Origin: Alnus glutinosa | Taxonomy: Eukaryota > Streptophyta > Magnoliopsida > Fagales > Betulaceae | Direction of reading: 5' to 3' | NCBI RefSeq assembly: GCF_958979055.1 | Contig: NC_084896.1 | Span: forward strand, 4,828,501-4,892,500 | Length of the DNA stretch: 64,000 nucleotides | Part shown: in pieces, positions 33,656 through 45,950 of the stretch | How the letters are laid out: each line of letters begins with the position of its first letter | Numbering within the stretch: the stretch's first letter is position 1 | Position numbers and translations under genes: made by a program | The notes under the pieces: generated by a model | Seen by the model: only the letters and a program-made list of their open reading frames with translations | What the model was told of the DNA's origin: nothing | The model's database searches: none

Positions 33656-33720
<65 letters not shown>
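33656..33720. repeat. Poly(A) run of 39 followed by (CA)n
   Basis: A39 at 33656-33694 passes directly into about twelve CA units. Upstream (33520-33650) lies a sequence with AAACGGGTTGGCATGTC and TTAAACGGGTTAGACCC, a repeat motif seen also at 28390, 54480 and 55440-55880. This may be the tail of a retroposed copy. Confidence 0.85.
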
Positions 33721-33724
<4 letters not shown>

Positions 33725-33854
33725 AATATAAACTTTAAAAAAAATTGAAATCATCAATAGAAAATAATTTGAAATAATCAATTGCACGTCTAGACCAGAT
33801 TTTTACACGCATTGAATTAAGTAGACACAGCCTGAAAACAATAAACCTGGGTAG

Positions 33855-36800
33855 CTCTTATCAGAGTTCATTAGTTTACTGGCCAGTGGTGGCTTGATGT
33901 TACTTTGGAGTTCAGATTTGGATTTGGAGATCAAAAATTTTAGCCAGCGGCAGATTAATGCTGTTGTCAATTCTTCTGATCTTGGATTTTCTTGGAAGTT
34001 TACTTCCCTCTCTGAAAAATCAAGTTCTTCCAGTAGATCTAAAAAGCAAATGGATTTGTTTCGGTCCACTTTAATGGAATGTAATTTGTGGGACTTAGGC
34101 TACAAGGGCCAAAAATACACCTGGACAAATGGCAGAGAAGGAAGAGCTCTTACTTTGGAAAGATTGGATAGAGCGGTCGCAAATCCGGAGTGGTGTGGGG
34201 TGTTTGATGTGGTTGAAGCGGAGGTTCTTCCTCGGTATTTTTCTAATCACAGTCCTTTGCTCATTTCTCTTGATCGTTCTAGCAAAGTCCATTGGAGAAA
34301 AAATAAAAGATTTCATTTTGAAGTGGGGTGGGTGAAACATAAAGATCATAAAAAAATGGTGAAGAAGGTTTGGAGAATTAAGGATAGTTCTGCTGATAAG
34401 AGGGCTGTTTTAAGGAGAAAATTAGATAGTCGCAAAAAATATTTAAAGTGTTGGGCTAAGACGTATGATGGCAAGAAGACTATGGATATTCAAAAATTGG
34501 AGGAATCTTTACAAGAAGTGCAAAAGGAAGGGGACCTAGGGAAATTAGAAGTTGAGATGTCTTTAAAGGAAGAGCTGGATAATTTGCCTGAGGCTGAAGA
34601 CCTTAAATGGAGACAAAGAGCCAAAGAAGATTGGCTGAAGTATGGAGATAGAAACACCAAATATTTTCGTGCTTGTGCCTCTCAAAAAAACCGCAAAAAT
34701 CTGATTCAGGAGATTGCTGATTTAAGAGGGAAGAAATGGATGTCTCAAAGGGATATTGAATGGGCCTTTATTGATTATTTCCAATGGTTGTATAGAGCTG
34801 AAAGTTATAAAGATGTGGATTGTTGTACTAGAACAATCACCCCCAAAGTCACACCTCAAATGAATCAAAATTTGATTGCTCCTGTTTCTATAGAAGAAGT
34901 TTAGTTAGCTCTCAATCAAATGGTCCCCCTTAAAGCCCTTGGGCCGAACGGATTTTCAGCATTTTTCTTCCAACAAAACTGGGATGTTCTGCACCAAGAG
35001 GTATGTGATGCAGTTAAATTTTTCTTTGACACTGGTAACTTGGATTCCCATGTAAACTCTACCGTGATTGCTCTTATTCCTAAAATGAAGAATCCTAAAT
35101 CAGTGACTGATTTTTGGCCTATTAGTTTATGTAATGTGGTTTATAAGATTTTATCTAAAGTCTTAGCTAATATGCTAAAAATTATTCTGCCTGACATTAT
35201 TTCTAACTCTCAAAGTGCTTTTAATTCTGGTCGGCTTATCACCGATAATATCATTGCTGCGTATGAGACTATGCATACCATGCAAACCAGAATGTGGAGC
35301 AAGATTGGTGTTATGGGTATAAAACTTGATATGAGTAAAGCTTTTGATAGGGTTGAGTGGTCTTTTTCTTGAAGTTGTTATGCATAAGCTGGGTTTTGCT
35401 GATGCTTGGGTTAGATTAATCATGAATTGTGTAAATCTGTCAGTTACTCTGTGGTGGGGAACATTATTCCGTCAAGAGGAATTAGACAAGGGGATCCTAT
35501 TTCCCCTTTATTTATTTATTTTTTGTGCTGAAGCTTTTAGTTCTCTTTTACATCATGCTCACATTAAGGGGGCTATTTCTGGTGTTCCCACTTCCAAAAA
35601 TGGTCCTAAGATCACTCACTTATTTTTTGCTGATGATAGTTTGGTTTTTTGCAAGGCAAATCAAGTGGAATGGAGAAGACTTTTGAACATTCTTGACACT
35701 TATGAAAGAGGGTTTGGGCAGAAAATTAATTTGAACAAGACTGTTGTTTTTTTCAGTCGTAATACATGCCTCTCAAGAAGACAGGAGATTCTGGCTTTGT
35801 CGGGTCTTTCTGAAGCCAATAGGTATGATTCTTATTTGGGTCTCCCTACTTTGGTGGGTAAAAGTCGGGTTAAAGCCTTTAAAGCAATTAAGGAGAAGGT
35901 TATCCGAAAACTTAATAATTGGAAGGCCAAATTGTTGACTTTGGCAGGTGAAGAAATCCTTTTAAAAGCTGTTGTTCAGGCCATTCCCTCTTATTCCATG
36001 AGTGTTTTTCTTCTTCCTATTAGCCTTTGTGAAGACTTAAATAGGCTAATGCAATCTTTTTGGTGGGGGCACTTGAGCAATGACTCTAAAATCCATTGGA
36101 TGAGTTAGCCTAAAATGGGGCGATCAAAATCTGCTGGAGGGCTAGGTTTTAGACACTTATATATGTTTAATAAGGCCCTCTTAGCCAAACAGTGTTGGAG
36201 ATTAATTCAAAATCCAGACTCTATAATTGCTCAGATTATTAGTGCTAAATATTACCCCCATTCCTCTTTTTTGGAGTCAAAATTAGGTAGAAGACCTTCT
36301 TTCATTTGGAGAAGCTTTATGGTAGCTAAAGAGCTTCTTTCTCATGGAATTCACTGGAGAATTGGTGATGGACGGTCTATTAAAATTTGGGGAGATAACT
36401 GGTTGCCCAATATTGGTTCTTTGAGTGTGCCCCTGGAGTCTAATCCTTTTTCTGATGCTTTGGTGTCAAATCTCATTGACTCTTCTATTCTGGGTTGGAA
36501 TTGCTCTATTATTGATAATATGACAAAGATCATTAAAAATATCCCTTTATGTCCTTCCCTGACCCCGGATAAATTTTTTTGGAGTGGTACTTCTTATGGT
36601 TTGTTCTCTGTGAGAAGTGCGTATCATTTGGGGATAGACTTATTGAGGAAACAAAAGGGAGAATGTTCTTTTGGGGTAATTAGTGCTGATTTTTGGAAAA
36701 AACTTTAGGTTCTTAAAGTTTCTAATTCCTCCAAAATTTTTCTTTGGCGAGCTTGCCAAAATTTTCTTCCTACTAAATAAAACTTATTGAAGAAAGGTAT

Positions 36801-37730
36801 GATGAAGGATGATTTATGCCCTTGTTGCAAATTTTAGGAGGAATTCATTCTTCATGCTTTGTGGAGTTGTCCCAGTGCCCAAGATGTTTGGGGAAGTGGT
36901 TCTATGGTTTTTCAGAAATGTCCTTCTTCTTTCCCAGGTATAGTTGAGCTTGTTTCTTTCTTGTTTAACAGGCTGGATGATGATTTTTTGAGTTTAATGA
37001 TGGCTGTTTTTCGTAGTATTTGAATGAGAAGGAATAAGCTGGTTTTTGAGGGCCAATTTTCTTCCCCTTTGATTGTCTTCAAGGGTGCTTCTCGGCACCA
37101 TGAGGAGTATCGGTAAGCTTTTAAGAAGGGTGAAATGGCAAGGCAGTTACATCCCAGCACCCTTAATAGTAGCAAATCTTGGAAATGCCCAGATTTAGGG
37201 TGTGTAAAAGTAAATTGGGATGCCTCTTTAAATGCTAGAAATGGAGTTGTTGGTTTGGGTTGTGTTATTAGAAATGATGATGGAGTGATTGTGGGTGCTA
37301 AATGTTGTGTTTGCATGGTTGAAGTAGATCCCCTCTTGGCAGAATGTATGGTTGCCTATTCAGCTCTAAATTTTTGCAAAGAAATGGGTTTTTCAAAGAT
37401 TATATGCGAAGGCGATTCCCTTCAAGTGGTTAAAGCAATTTGTGATCCAATCTCCCCTTATGTTAAAATTGGGCACTATGTAGAAGCTATTAAAAAAGAC
37501 GCTTCTGAATTTATTTCTTGCTCTTGTTTTCATTTTTTTAGAGAAGCAAATGTTGTTGTCCACCAATTAGCTAGAGAGGCTTCTTCTAAATACTTGTCTT
37601 ATAGTTGGATTGAGGAGATGCCTCTTTTCATTTCTAATGTTTCTTCTAGAGACTTTTTGGTCTCTAAACTGTAACTTCGTCATCTCTCTTTTAATGAGAA
37701 GAATTTCAGTAGAATTTCAGTGTTCAAAAA
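33855..37730 (+). mobile_element. 5'-truncated L1-type LINE with perfect TSD, decayed ORF2
   Basis: The 15-base repeat AATAAACCTGGGTAG lies at 33840-33854 and 37731-37745. The 3876-base body encodes pieces of ORF2 in order. First is the C-terminal part of the endonuclease (LWDLGYKGQKYTWTNGREG, 33894-34904). Reverse transcriptase follows (FWPISLCNVVYKILSKVLAN, GIKLDMSKAFDRVEW, catalytic FFADDSLVF at about 35630). The zf-RVT region comes next (LGRRPSFIWRSFMVAKELL, RIGDGRSIKIWGDNW). Last is RNase H (WKCPDLGCVKVNWDASLNAR, then EANVVVHQLAREAS), stopping at 37674. In-frame TAG at 34902, a frameshift near 35370, and stops at 36106 and 36706 plus several up to 37120 make it inactive. Most frames remain long, so decay is moderate. 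Only seven A residues remain in the tail. Confidence 0.95.
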
Positions 37731-37886
37731 AATAAACCTGGGTAGTTGTCATTCAATGTGAGCAGACCTATGAACTAACTAGGAACTATGAAGGGCCTGC
37801 ACAACTCTATGCTTTCGGCCGTAGCACATGGGAACGTATGACAGGCTTAATTTGTCAAGACTCGCAGCCCCACACACAGTATATTA

Positions 37887-38149
37887 TGAAGCTGTTTGGT
37901 AAGTTGTGGAAAATGGGATGTTTTATTTGAATAGTAGTAATAAATGATTGATGTGATATAGAATTTGAGAATGTTTTATAGAAAAGTAAAAAAGTTTTGT
38001 TTTGTAGTGGGTTTTTTTATTTGAATACTAATAAAAAATTATTGATGTGATATAAAAAGTGTAAAAAAGTTGGAATGTTTTTTATTTGATTTTTTTGGAA
38101 GAAGTAAAATGAAAATTGAAATTGTTTGGATTGGTTACCAAACAGCTTC
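37887..38149. mobile_element. hAT-like MITE, second copy
   Basis: The ends are TGAAGCTGTTTGGTAAG and GTTACCAAACAGCTTCT, a near-perfect 16-base TIR. The 8-base flanks GTATATTA and GTATATGT agree at six positions. The interior shares the TGATTGATGTGATAT and TTTTGTTTTGTAGTGGG blocks with the element at 31349-31604. Confidence 0.8.
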
Positions 38150-40269
38150 TGTATATGTGACAGATTGAGAATGAGTACTGGGGGAGACCACGAGAGAAAG
38201 AGAACTGAGATGAAGAAATTAGGACCTTATCGATGAAGTGAAGTCGTTTAAGGATTTTTTCTTTTAATTGTATTTTTTTTAAAAAAAAAAAAAAAAAAAC
38301 AGATTTCTAAATGGATCAAGTGAGTCGACCTGTGATTGACCCGAACTAGTTTATGTCAACCTCTAATTTTTTAATTTCGTGTTGAATTCGTAAGTCGTGT
38401 TAAAAATTATTAGTCCAAGTTTCAAGGTCCCCTCCTCCCTTGGCTCTCGTACAAGACAGACAAATAAAAAAATAAAAAAAAAAAAAAGAAAAAAAAAAGA
38501 AAAAAGAAAAAAGGCCCTAATTCTCTTATTGTCCGAAGAAAAAAGAGTAACAAGGAAAAGGGAAAGATCTGGCGGCTAGTAATTAATTACGTTTTGCAAC
38601 TTTTAGGTGATTCAATGAAATCAAAGGAATTATTTTTCAGGTATTTTTAAATTATTGTATTGGATGTACCAGTTTTGAGCATGTTTTATTAATAAAGTTT
38701 GACACTATCGATCTACTCACAAAATTATGTGGCGGCAATTCAAAAATAAGCTGCACCCAAATTCCAAAGCCCCCCGCGTTTGCTTGTTCTCGGAAAGTGC
38801 GTGCGTGGTGGGTGGATAAGCTAGGTCGGCGTTAGCATGCTGCATGCTTTATTCAAGTCGAAGCCAGTACATAACGTTGGACATTTTCAAAGAAATACGT
38901 TTTGTAACCGCTACCGCCCACGCGTCTAAAATGTGGCCATAATAATTGGGTGACAGCGTAAATCGGTGATTTTTTTTTTTAAATTTTAATTTAAATCCTT
39001 TTCTCAGATCCTATAGTTTTCCTAATATAATCATTCTTTTGTTTTAAGAGTATCTCTCGTGGATTCCTGATGCCTTTACAAGTTGTGTACGCATGGCTAC
39101 AAAGTTTGAAAACCATTCAATCATACGTTGATACGTGTCTCAACGATTGTAATTCTAGTATTTTTCATCTCAAATATATACACACTTTTATGACCATTTA
39201 CATGTCATTAAACCTTGTGATAATATTCTTTTTCAAGGTAACAATATTAGATAATAGTTACTAATTAACTAGACTGCCTTTTATTCTTCTTCTTCTTCTT
39301 CTTCTTCTTCTTCTTTTTTTTAGATTTTTTCCAATCTAGACTATAAAAAAGGCCATGTGTCCATTAACATGCATGGTTGCTTCAATAGTCCTATGATCTT
39401 CATGAATATTGATTTGGAATTATTATATAGAAATTCAAACCACCAATATTTTTTTCTAATATTTTGATCGAGCTGTCATCCTAGTTCATTTGATCCATTA
39501 ATTAATACCTGTTAGAATAAGTATGGAATCATTGGGAAAACCCAACTTCTCCAGTCCATTAACAGAAGGTATCTCATGTACCTAACATATCATTCACACT
39601 TCCTTTGAGCTCGTTAAGTCAAGTATACATCACTCCATTATCTCCCGTTACTCTAAAGTTTATATGGCATGCTTCTCTGTATGTAGTACCAAATAGTTTG
39701 AAGAAACCACGCCACATAAACTTTGCCGTAATGAGAGAATAATGGATCAGTAATGTAATAGGTCACTTAACTTAAAAGCGTTCGCTTCCTCCCATGCATG
39801 CACCTCCTTTTTTCTAGGGTGGGAAAACGGACAACAAAAGAAAATGTTATCTTTGTTAAACAAACTTCTAGGTGGCCGGGCCAAGGGTGTCATTTGACTC
39901 ATCTCGCCCACCCCTCCCTCCGCCACCGGTTAGAACCACACAAAACAATTAGCTTAAGTGCGGTTCCTTGTTCCAATATGTATTTTCACAAAGAACACGG
40001 TCGTAAGCTCGAGTGGATGATCGACTTCTGCTTTCTTTGTTAACATTTTCACAACAATTAGAAACATGAAACACTCAAAACTATTTTCATTTCTTATGTC
40101 ACACCGAAATAGTTTTTCAAAAAAAAAAAAAAACACAATCTAATTAATTAAAAAGCGTTAACAAAGAAACAATATTATATATGATCAATTTGAGCAATGA
40201 GATTGATTTCCTGAATACATGCAATTAGCGTACGTTGAAGAAATGCGCGCAGTGATCAAGCAAGCTTGC
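38150..40269. other. Intergenic, homopolymer-rich
   Basis: A run of A lies at 38280-38299, and an A/G-rich tract at 38466-38515. GTTTGCTTGTTCTC and neighbouring GC-richer sequence at 38770-38850 show no frame. Short frames at 39070-39264 and 39798-40043 have no family resemblance. No gene was found. Confidence 0.4.
39285..39314. repeat. (TTC)n microsatellite
   Basis: About ten TTC/CTT units in a row, followed by a T run. Confidence 0.95.
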
Positions 40270-40671
40270 TTAAACTTCTTCAGGGATGCTTTGTAGGGCA
40301 GGACTCCAAGAACACGAGCGGCTTTCCTTGGGCACGTCGACAGATCTGAGAAGATACTTGTTCCGCAAAAGGTTTAGGCGTTGTTCTGCAGAGGACGACG
40401 GCGGCGATGATCGATCACGATGATGAGCGTTGCTGCTCTTGTGATCTTCTCTCATCACTTGTAGAATTTGCTTTACATCTTGTTTTTTGACGACAATCTT
40501 CATCCTCACAACCCCATCTTCCTCGACGCAACTCACAATTCCAACGTCATTTGCATTTACAATCGTTTCCAACATATTCCTTCTCACACTTGCTTGATAA
40601 TTCGGAGCTAATTTGCAGGGCCGAAGTGCTCGCTTTGGCAACACCATGCTCGCTCCAACCTTCAACTCCAT
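40270..40671 (-). CDS. Small PADRE/DUF4228-like protein
   Basis: An intronless frame of 133 residues. The order of parts is: MELKVGASMVLPKRALRPCK (N-terminus), a middle part VGIVSCVEEDGVVRMKIVVK with KKQDVKQILQVM, a low-complexity H/S/P linker (about 79-93), then AEQRLNLLRNKYLLR and the ending SWSPALQSIPEEV. The RMKIVVSKQ-like block, the LLRxKxLLR helix and the W-x-P-x-L-x-S-I-P-E ending are shared by a group of small plant proteins related to DUF4228/PADRE, some of which respond to stress; the molecular role is unknown. It starts 20-30 bases after a purine-free leader, and a TATA-like CTTTATATAGGG lies upstream on the minus side (near 40730). Gene status is likely; family placement is moderate. 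Confidence 0.75.
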   Translation of the reverse strand: MELKVGASMVLPKRALRPCKLAPNYQASVRRNMLETIVNANDVGIVSCVEEDGVVRMKIVVKKQDVKQILQVMREDHKSSNAHHRDRSSPPSSSAEQRLNLLRNKYLLRSVDVPKESRSCSWSPALQSIPEEV

Positions 40672-41250
40672 CTTTTATGCTCCACCTCTCTTTCTATGTG
40701 AATAGAATTCCGCGTGCGATTAAGCTTTATATAGGGATCCGACGAATCTTAATAATATAAAAAACTTATTCATCCAAAATAATAATATAAAAAAGGATGG
40801 TTAATTAAATGCGTTTTGGGTTATAACTAAAAATATCGTTTTAAAAATTGGTAGCATTTGACTTTGTTATAGTTTTTCATAATCAATTAATTAGGCTTAT
40901 TTGTCAAACAAAGTAGTTCGGACGGGACTAGAGGGAGGCTAGGGGCCATGGCTCTGTTCCCGGCAATAAATTCTAAAGAAATCTTATACATATATATTGT
41001 TTTTTTTTTGCCTAAAGATTAGATTGAATTGGCCCTCATTTATACTTTTCCCCTCCCAAGAAGAAATCGTCGTTCCGTAACTTCCGTAGTAGTTACAATT
41101 TAAAGCTAATGCAAAATGTATTTTATTTTAAAATAGTTTTAACGAAATTATATTTAGAAAAAAATATTTTTTTAAAAAAATATTTTTCGACATTTATCTC
41201 GTATGAAAAAATTACCAACAGTGAAAAATCACTGGTGATAAAATTTCATC
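40672..41250. other. Promoter side of the small gene; intergenic
   Basis: On the minus strand a TATA-like element lies about 50 bases before the ATG. The rest is AT-rich without frames. Confidence 0.35.
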
Positions 41251-41600
41251 ATTGGCCAGCAGGATTTCGGCAACTTTCATCGAATTTTGGTTACTGTTAC
41301 TGGATTCCGGTGATAAAGGCCAGAATCTGGTATTGTAAGGTTGGATTCCAGCAAAGGTTATCGGAATCCATTCATTTGTGCTAGCTGGATTTCGGCCTTA
41401 CTAGCTAGATTCAAGCTAATTTCGTTGGAATCTGGCTTGTTCGGAATTTAGTCGCCGAAATCATACGACAGTGCTGGACGTCACCAGATTTCAGTGGGCT
41501 AGTGCCGAATTTTTACACCAACCAAATTTCGACCTGTTTTGTTGGAATTCGGTAATCGGATACCAAAATTTGAGGGCCTTCGATAGTAGATTCGGGCTAC
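41250..41600. repeat. Degenerate array built on GGATTYCGG
   Basis: Motifs such as AGGATTTCGGCAACTTTCAT, CTGGATTCCGGTGATAAAGG, TTGGATTCCAGCAAAGG, GCTGGATTTCGGCCTTACTA and TGGAATTCGGTAATCGG recur every 20-40 bases in both senses. Flanking AT-rich blocks with AAATATTTTT on the left and AAAATATTTTCCGTCCAAAC at about 41805 on the right suggest this is the inside of a DNA transposon with such ends. A 37-base run of A follows at 41895-41931. Confidence 0.5.
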
Positions 41601-41891
41601 TAACAAGCTTCAATGCCTGACAGTGGCGGATTTTCACAAACGTGCCTGCAAGAATGAAGAATTTAAATCCAGAAAACGATTTAAGATTTTTCTTTTTTTA
41701 AAAATGAAAGAGGCTTTTATGGTCAAACTGAAAAATGTATGATTTTCATTGACCATCATTTTCAATTGTTCCAAATACTGAAAAATACAAAAATATTTTT
41801 GAGAAAATATTTTCCGTCCAAACAAACGAAGTATAAGTAACCAACAATTTTACATTTTTTTTATTGAATAAACAACCACTTAATAAATATA

Positions 41892-41932
<41 letters not shown>

Positions 41933-42239
41933 ACTTAAGATTAATTTATTCACGTCAAAGGCGAAATGGAAGTTCACCAACGTACGCGGTACGCCTCACA
42001 TGCAGTGCCTGTTCTTGCGCTGGATTTAACGACACGACGCGTACACCTGAAAGGAGGGAGCAGCGGCGTACGTAGCTAGGGACCTCTCTTTGTATATATA
42101 TATATATATTTATATATCTTGAATTGAATTACCTAACTCTATGATTAGGCGTTGGACGCTCCTTGAGAACTGGCATTAGATTTTTTAATTTTTTTTAATT
42201 TTTTATTATTCTATTTAAATAGACAGAGGTTAGGGACAA

Positions 42240-43076
42240 GGCCACAAGGGCGGACCCACGTGTTGGGTGAGGGGACGAATGTCCCCCAAATTTTTTAAAA
42301 ATAGCTTTAAATATACCAAAAAAATAATTTTTTCCTCCCAAAATTATACTTTTGTCCCCCCAAATAATATTTGTGTCCTCTTTTAACTTATTTTTTTTGT
42401 AATTTTGCCCCATCTTTTAACACAAAATCTAAAATACCCCATTCATTTAATTTCCTTTCATATTCTAGTTGGCTTCCAACTAGAAACTCAATTTGGTTTA
42501 AGACTTTGAAGATGCGAAAAAAAAAAAAAAAAAAAAGTTAAATGGTTTGGTTTTTTGAGTGGTTATTTTAAGTGACTTCTAACTAATAATCAATTTTTTG
42601 AGTGGTTATTTTACAGTCATTTGGGTTCACAATATTTGTTTTGGCAACCCAAGTTAAGTGGTTTAATCATTTATGATTTCACCATTGTTTGGTTCGATTC
42701 ATAGCATTGTTATTTGAGGCTTTAAAGGATTGTTAGGAGAAAAAATCAACAATTATAAGTATCATTTTTATTAGACCTTATAGATTATGTTTAGTTTTTT
42801 TTGCTATTTTTTTTTTTCTAAGCTATTTTGCTAGATTTTTTATTTTTTATTTTTTAGATAAGCTATTTTGCTAGTTGTTTATACCACCGTATGTTTGTGA
42901 TGCCATGAGATTAAATATAAGACTACAATGCTTTTATTTAATAACAATATGCACAAACACAAATATATGAAGATTTTAAATATCTATATACTTTTGTATT
43001 TATGCAAGTCCGTCTCCCCAATAAAAAAAAAAATTCGTCCCCCCTCACCAAAAATCCTGGTTTCGTTCCTGGTTAA
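42240..43076. mobile_element. Probable DNA-transposon remnant with imperfect ends
   Basis: The left part has GGTGAGGGGACGAATGTCCC; near the right end its inverse appears as AATTCGTCCCCCCTCACC (43035). The interior is AT-rich with CCTCCCAAAATTATACTTTT and similar. Two shorter relatives with the same GCTATTGCCCC/GGCCCCCC character lie at about 43135-43320 and 44245-44420. Boundaries and TSD are uncertain. Confidence 0.4.
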
Positions 43077-43320
43077 GGACAACTAGAGTGACTATTTTAC
43101 TTGAACGTGACTATAATAATACCTGCCCACTGGAAAGCAGGGACAAATTTATAAGGCGTTGGTATAGGCTATTGCCCCATCTCAATTCTTAAGAAAAAAA
43201 AAAATAGGTTTATGAAAAAAAAAAAAAAAAAAAAAAGGCTATTGACCCTACTAACAAATTTTTTTTTGACCCCTACCGGTAAGAGTTTTTAGCTCTGTTC
43301 CTGTGAAAGCTAATTTTACT

Positions 43321-43888
43321 AATGAAAGGTTAGATGATGAGAAACGACAGGCGATCCATCAATGTCTGATTGAGCCATATATAGCTTGATCAGCTTAGCT
43401 TCCTTAATTATTCATGTAGTTTCTTATCTGAGAGGTTTTGCTCATACTAATTAATAAATTAAAGTGCCAAAGGAATATGATCAGCATCTAACCCTATTCA
43501 TACCTGATTCAACCGCCGGCCAGTTTGGCAAAAGTCGGTGGTCGGTGCAGCAAAAATGTCAATCCATGTATCAAGAACTCACGTACGATCGAGCGACTCC
43601 ACAACCACAAGATAATAATGAATTGCTGAAATAAGTTTCATGAGTTGGGGAACGAATTCTCAAAACTCACATTTATGTAATTCTGCTTATAATGAATCAT
43701 AGCTAGAACACCACGTTAGTGCCCAAACTCAAAATAATTTACATGTACAATAGCTCAAAATCCTTTCATAGATTCCAAAATACTTTAAGAATTATAGGAA
43801 AACAAAAGAAAACACTCTCCAAAATGTTTTTTTTATTGATAAATTGGGTTGTAGTCCTGATTCCGAAACTGTTATTCTTTGAAAGATC
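43321..43888. other. Intergenic, no gene seen
   Basis: A frame at 43719-44030 runs into the tandem repeat that follows and shows no family resemblance. Confidence 0.35.
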
Positions 43889-43889
43889 A

Positions 43890-44120
43890 CAAATTCGCTC
43901 GAGCGAAGCCGAAGCGAATGAAAGATTGCAATTCCTGCTCGATCGAACATCAAGTGAAACATCGATCAAACTCTCGGGAATTTCTCTACCTATAGCATCT
44001 CATCATCCCACTCAATCGAAGCTCGAGTGAACCATCAATTGATCGAACTCTCGGGAATTTTCACTCGTAGTATCTCATCCTCTTGATTGAACGACCCTCA
44101 AGTGAAGGTGAAACAAGCTC
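43890..44120. repeat. Degenerate tandem repeat, about 70-77 bases per unit
   Basis: Three units are marked by AACTCTCGGGAATTTCTC (about 43970), AACTCTCGGGAATTTTCAC (about 44047) and CAAGCTCTCGGGTACGG (about 44114). Each is preceded by a CGATCGAAC or GAACGACC motif and AAGTGAA. Confidence 0.65.
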
Positions 44121-45735
44121 TCGGGTACGGTACGTACTTGCTGAATCACAAGTACTCTCTCTTAAAACATCTTTCCTCCTTTCAAACTTCTCCATAAATT
44201 AAGCTATTGACAATTTGATTTACTCATTTACACCATCCTTTCCAACAAGGATGGAGCCAGAAGTTTTTATGGGCTAGGGCTAGCGGCTAAAAAAAATATT
44301 TGGTAGGAGCCAATAGGCTAAATTTTTGTTTTTTACCTTATATTTTTTTTTTTTTTTTTTACAATTTTATTTTCCAACCTTAATAATTTTTTTTTTGGCC
44401 CCCCACCCTTCCTCCGTCATTGCTTTTCAAGTTGAAGAGAATTCGCCCTCAAATTCGTATCATCATATGAAGAATCACCAATGTAAAAAACACGATACTT
44501 GACATTAAAAACATCAAATGTTCTAAGAAAAAAAGTCAAGATTCTACCCCTTATCAAACCCTAGCATTCCCATTAATTAGTTCAATTAAGGCTCACTTAA
44601 CTCTAATTAACACTTTGGGATATTACCATGAGAAGGGTTAGAAACTGCAAGTTTTTTTAATGGCTCGTTCTCCATCCACCATCTTCAATTCTGTATGTAT
44701 CTTTTGGACCACATGCAAAACACCATTTTTACCTTCACAAATGATGGAATTGGCATTGGGTTTAGAGGCAAGCAACAAGGCATTTAATTATTTGGGTTTG
44801 AAGGATGAGCAAGGGAAAAATAATCAAGGTCTAGATCTCTTACATAAATGGGCCCCCAAACAGAAAATTTGATCTCACAAGTCCACAAGTAGTGCATTCC
44901 TTAGCCATTGTGGTTGGAACTGATCAGTTCTGGTTCTGGAAAGCTTGAGCTTGTCAATGGATACCAATCATCGGCTGGCAAAAGTGGGAGAAAATTTGAT
45001 AAAATTCCATGTGAAAATTGATAAAATAGTACAACGTACCCTTAACCCATTAGTTTAACGGGACCTAAGGAATGGGAGTCACATATCAAAGACGGTACAA
45101 ACTGAAAGAAAACACAATTAAATGGAAAAATAAAGGCAAAGCAGAATAAAGAAAATAAGAACAAGAAATTTTATTTAAGTTGAGACATGGCAGTTACCTA
45201 GTAAAACTCCGTACGTAGTCCTGCAAATTAAGTTAATTAGTCCAATTCTTCGAAAGTGGAGCATTCTAATGCTCAAATTCAATGGAAAACTATAAGTAGA
45301 CGTAAACAATTCAAGTAACTAATTAATTAATTTTCTGAACACTTCCTTAGGTCCTGTTAAAATATTAATTAAATTATTAAAATCAACATTTCTTGTTAGC
45401 TTAGGGCTCGTTTGAGTGTGCAAATTTTTTTGTATTATATTTTTCTATTTTTTACTATATTCAAAATTGTGAATGTCGAAAAAATTTGTTTTTTGAAATT
45501 ATATTTGAATGGTTTAGAGAATTTAAAACAAAATTAAAAAAAGATGTTTGAAATATGAATCGGATTGATATGATTGAGAAAAGTAAAACTAAAAATAATA
45601 AATAAACAAATATAAAATTGTAAAAAAATAAAAATTGGGGTGGTTCAAAAACCACCACCGAAACTAATGGGGGTGGCCGTCAGTGAATCCGTGGCCTGTA
45701 TAAGAGCCCGGGGCAGCCAAGCATGCATTAATTTC
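44121..45735. other. Intergenic, no gene seen
   Basis: A T run lies at 44343-44360. A frame at 44660-44872 (70 residues) has no visible domain. At 45410 a lone CTCGTTTGAGTG end suggests a decayed hAT-type piece without its partner. Confidence 0.35.
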
Positions 45736-45950
45736 ACGCTCCCTATAATTCCCTTGTTCAAGAATCAAGATCAATCTTACACGATGAAGAATTGGATACT
45801 AGAGATGATGAAGATGGTGGGAATTAGCTATCAGTTCGGGAGACCATATGAGGTGACGATGGTGCGCTTTAACGGTGATAGGGTGACCACCTCTCGGTCC
45901 TTACAAGGAAAACAACGCATAAGACTTAAACGAGCCCTAGCTCAGAACAT
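45736..45950 (+). repeat. Duplicated segment, copy 1, with open frame
   Basis: This segment shares ATAATTCCC, CAAGAATCAAGATCAATCTT, GGGAGACCATATGAGGTGAC and GATGGTGCGCTTTAACGGTG with 46867-47070. A frame from ATG at 45783 to 46022 (79 residues, MKNWILEMMKMVGISYQFGR at its start, KR-rich middle) is open here but broken in the other copy. I do not recognise the protein; it may be a gene scrap carried in a repeat. Confidence 0.6.

Noticed and set aside
33443..33787. Frames across the poly(A)/(CA)n tract
   Set aside because: Poly-Lys, poly-Phe and Thr-His runs from simple repeats.
44660..44872. 70-codon + frame
   Set aside because: No domain, no splice context, AT-rich surroundings.
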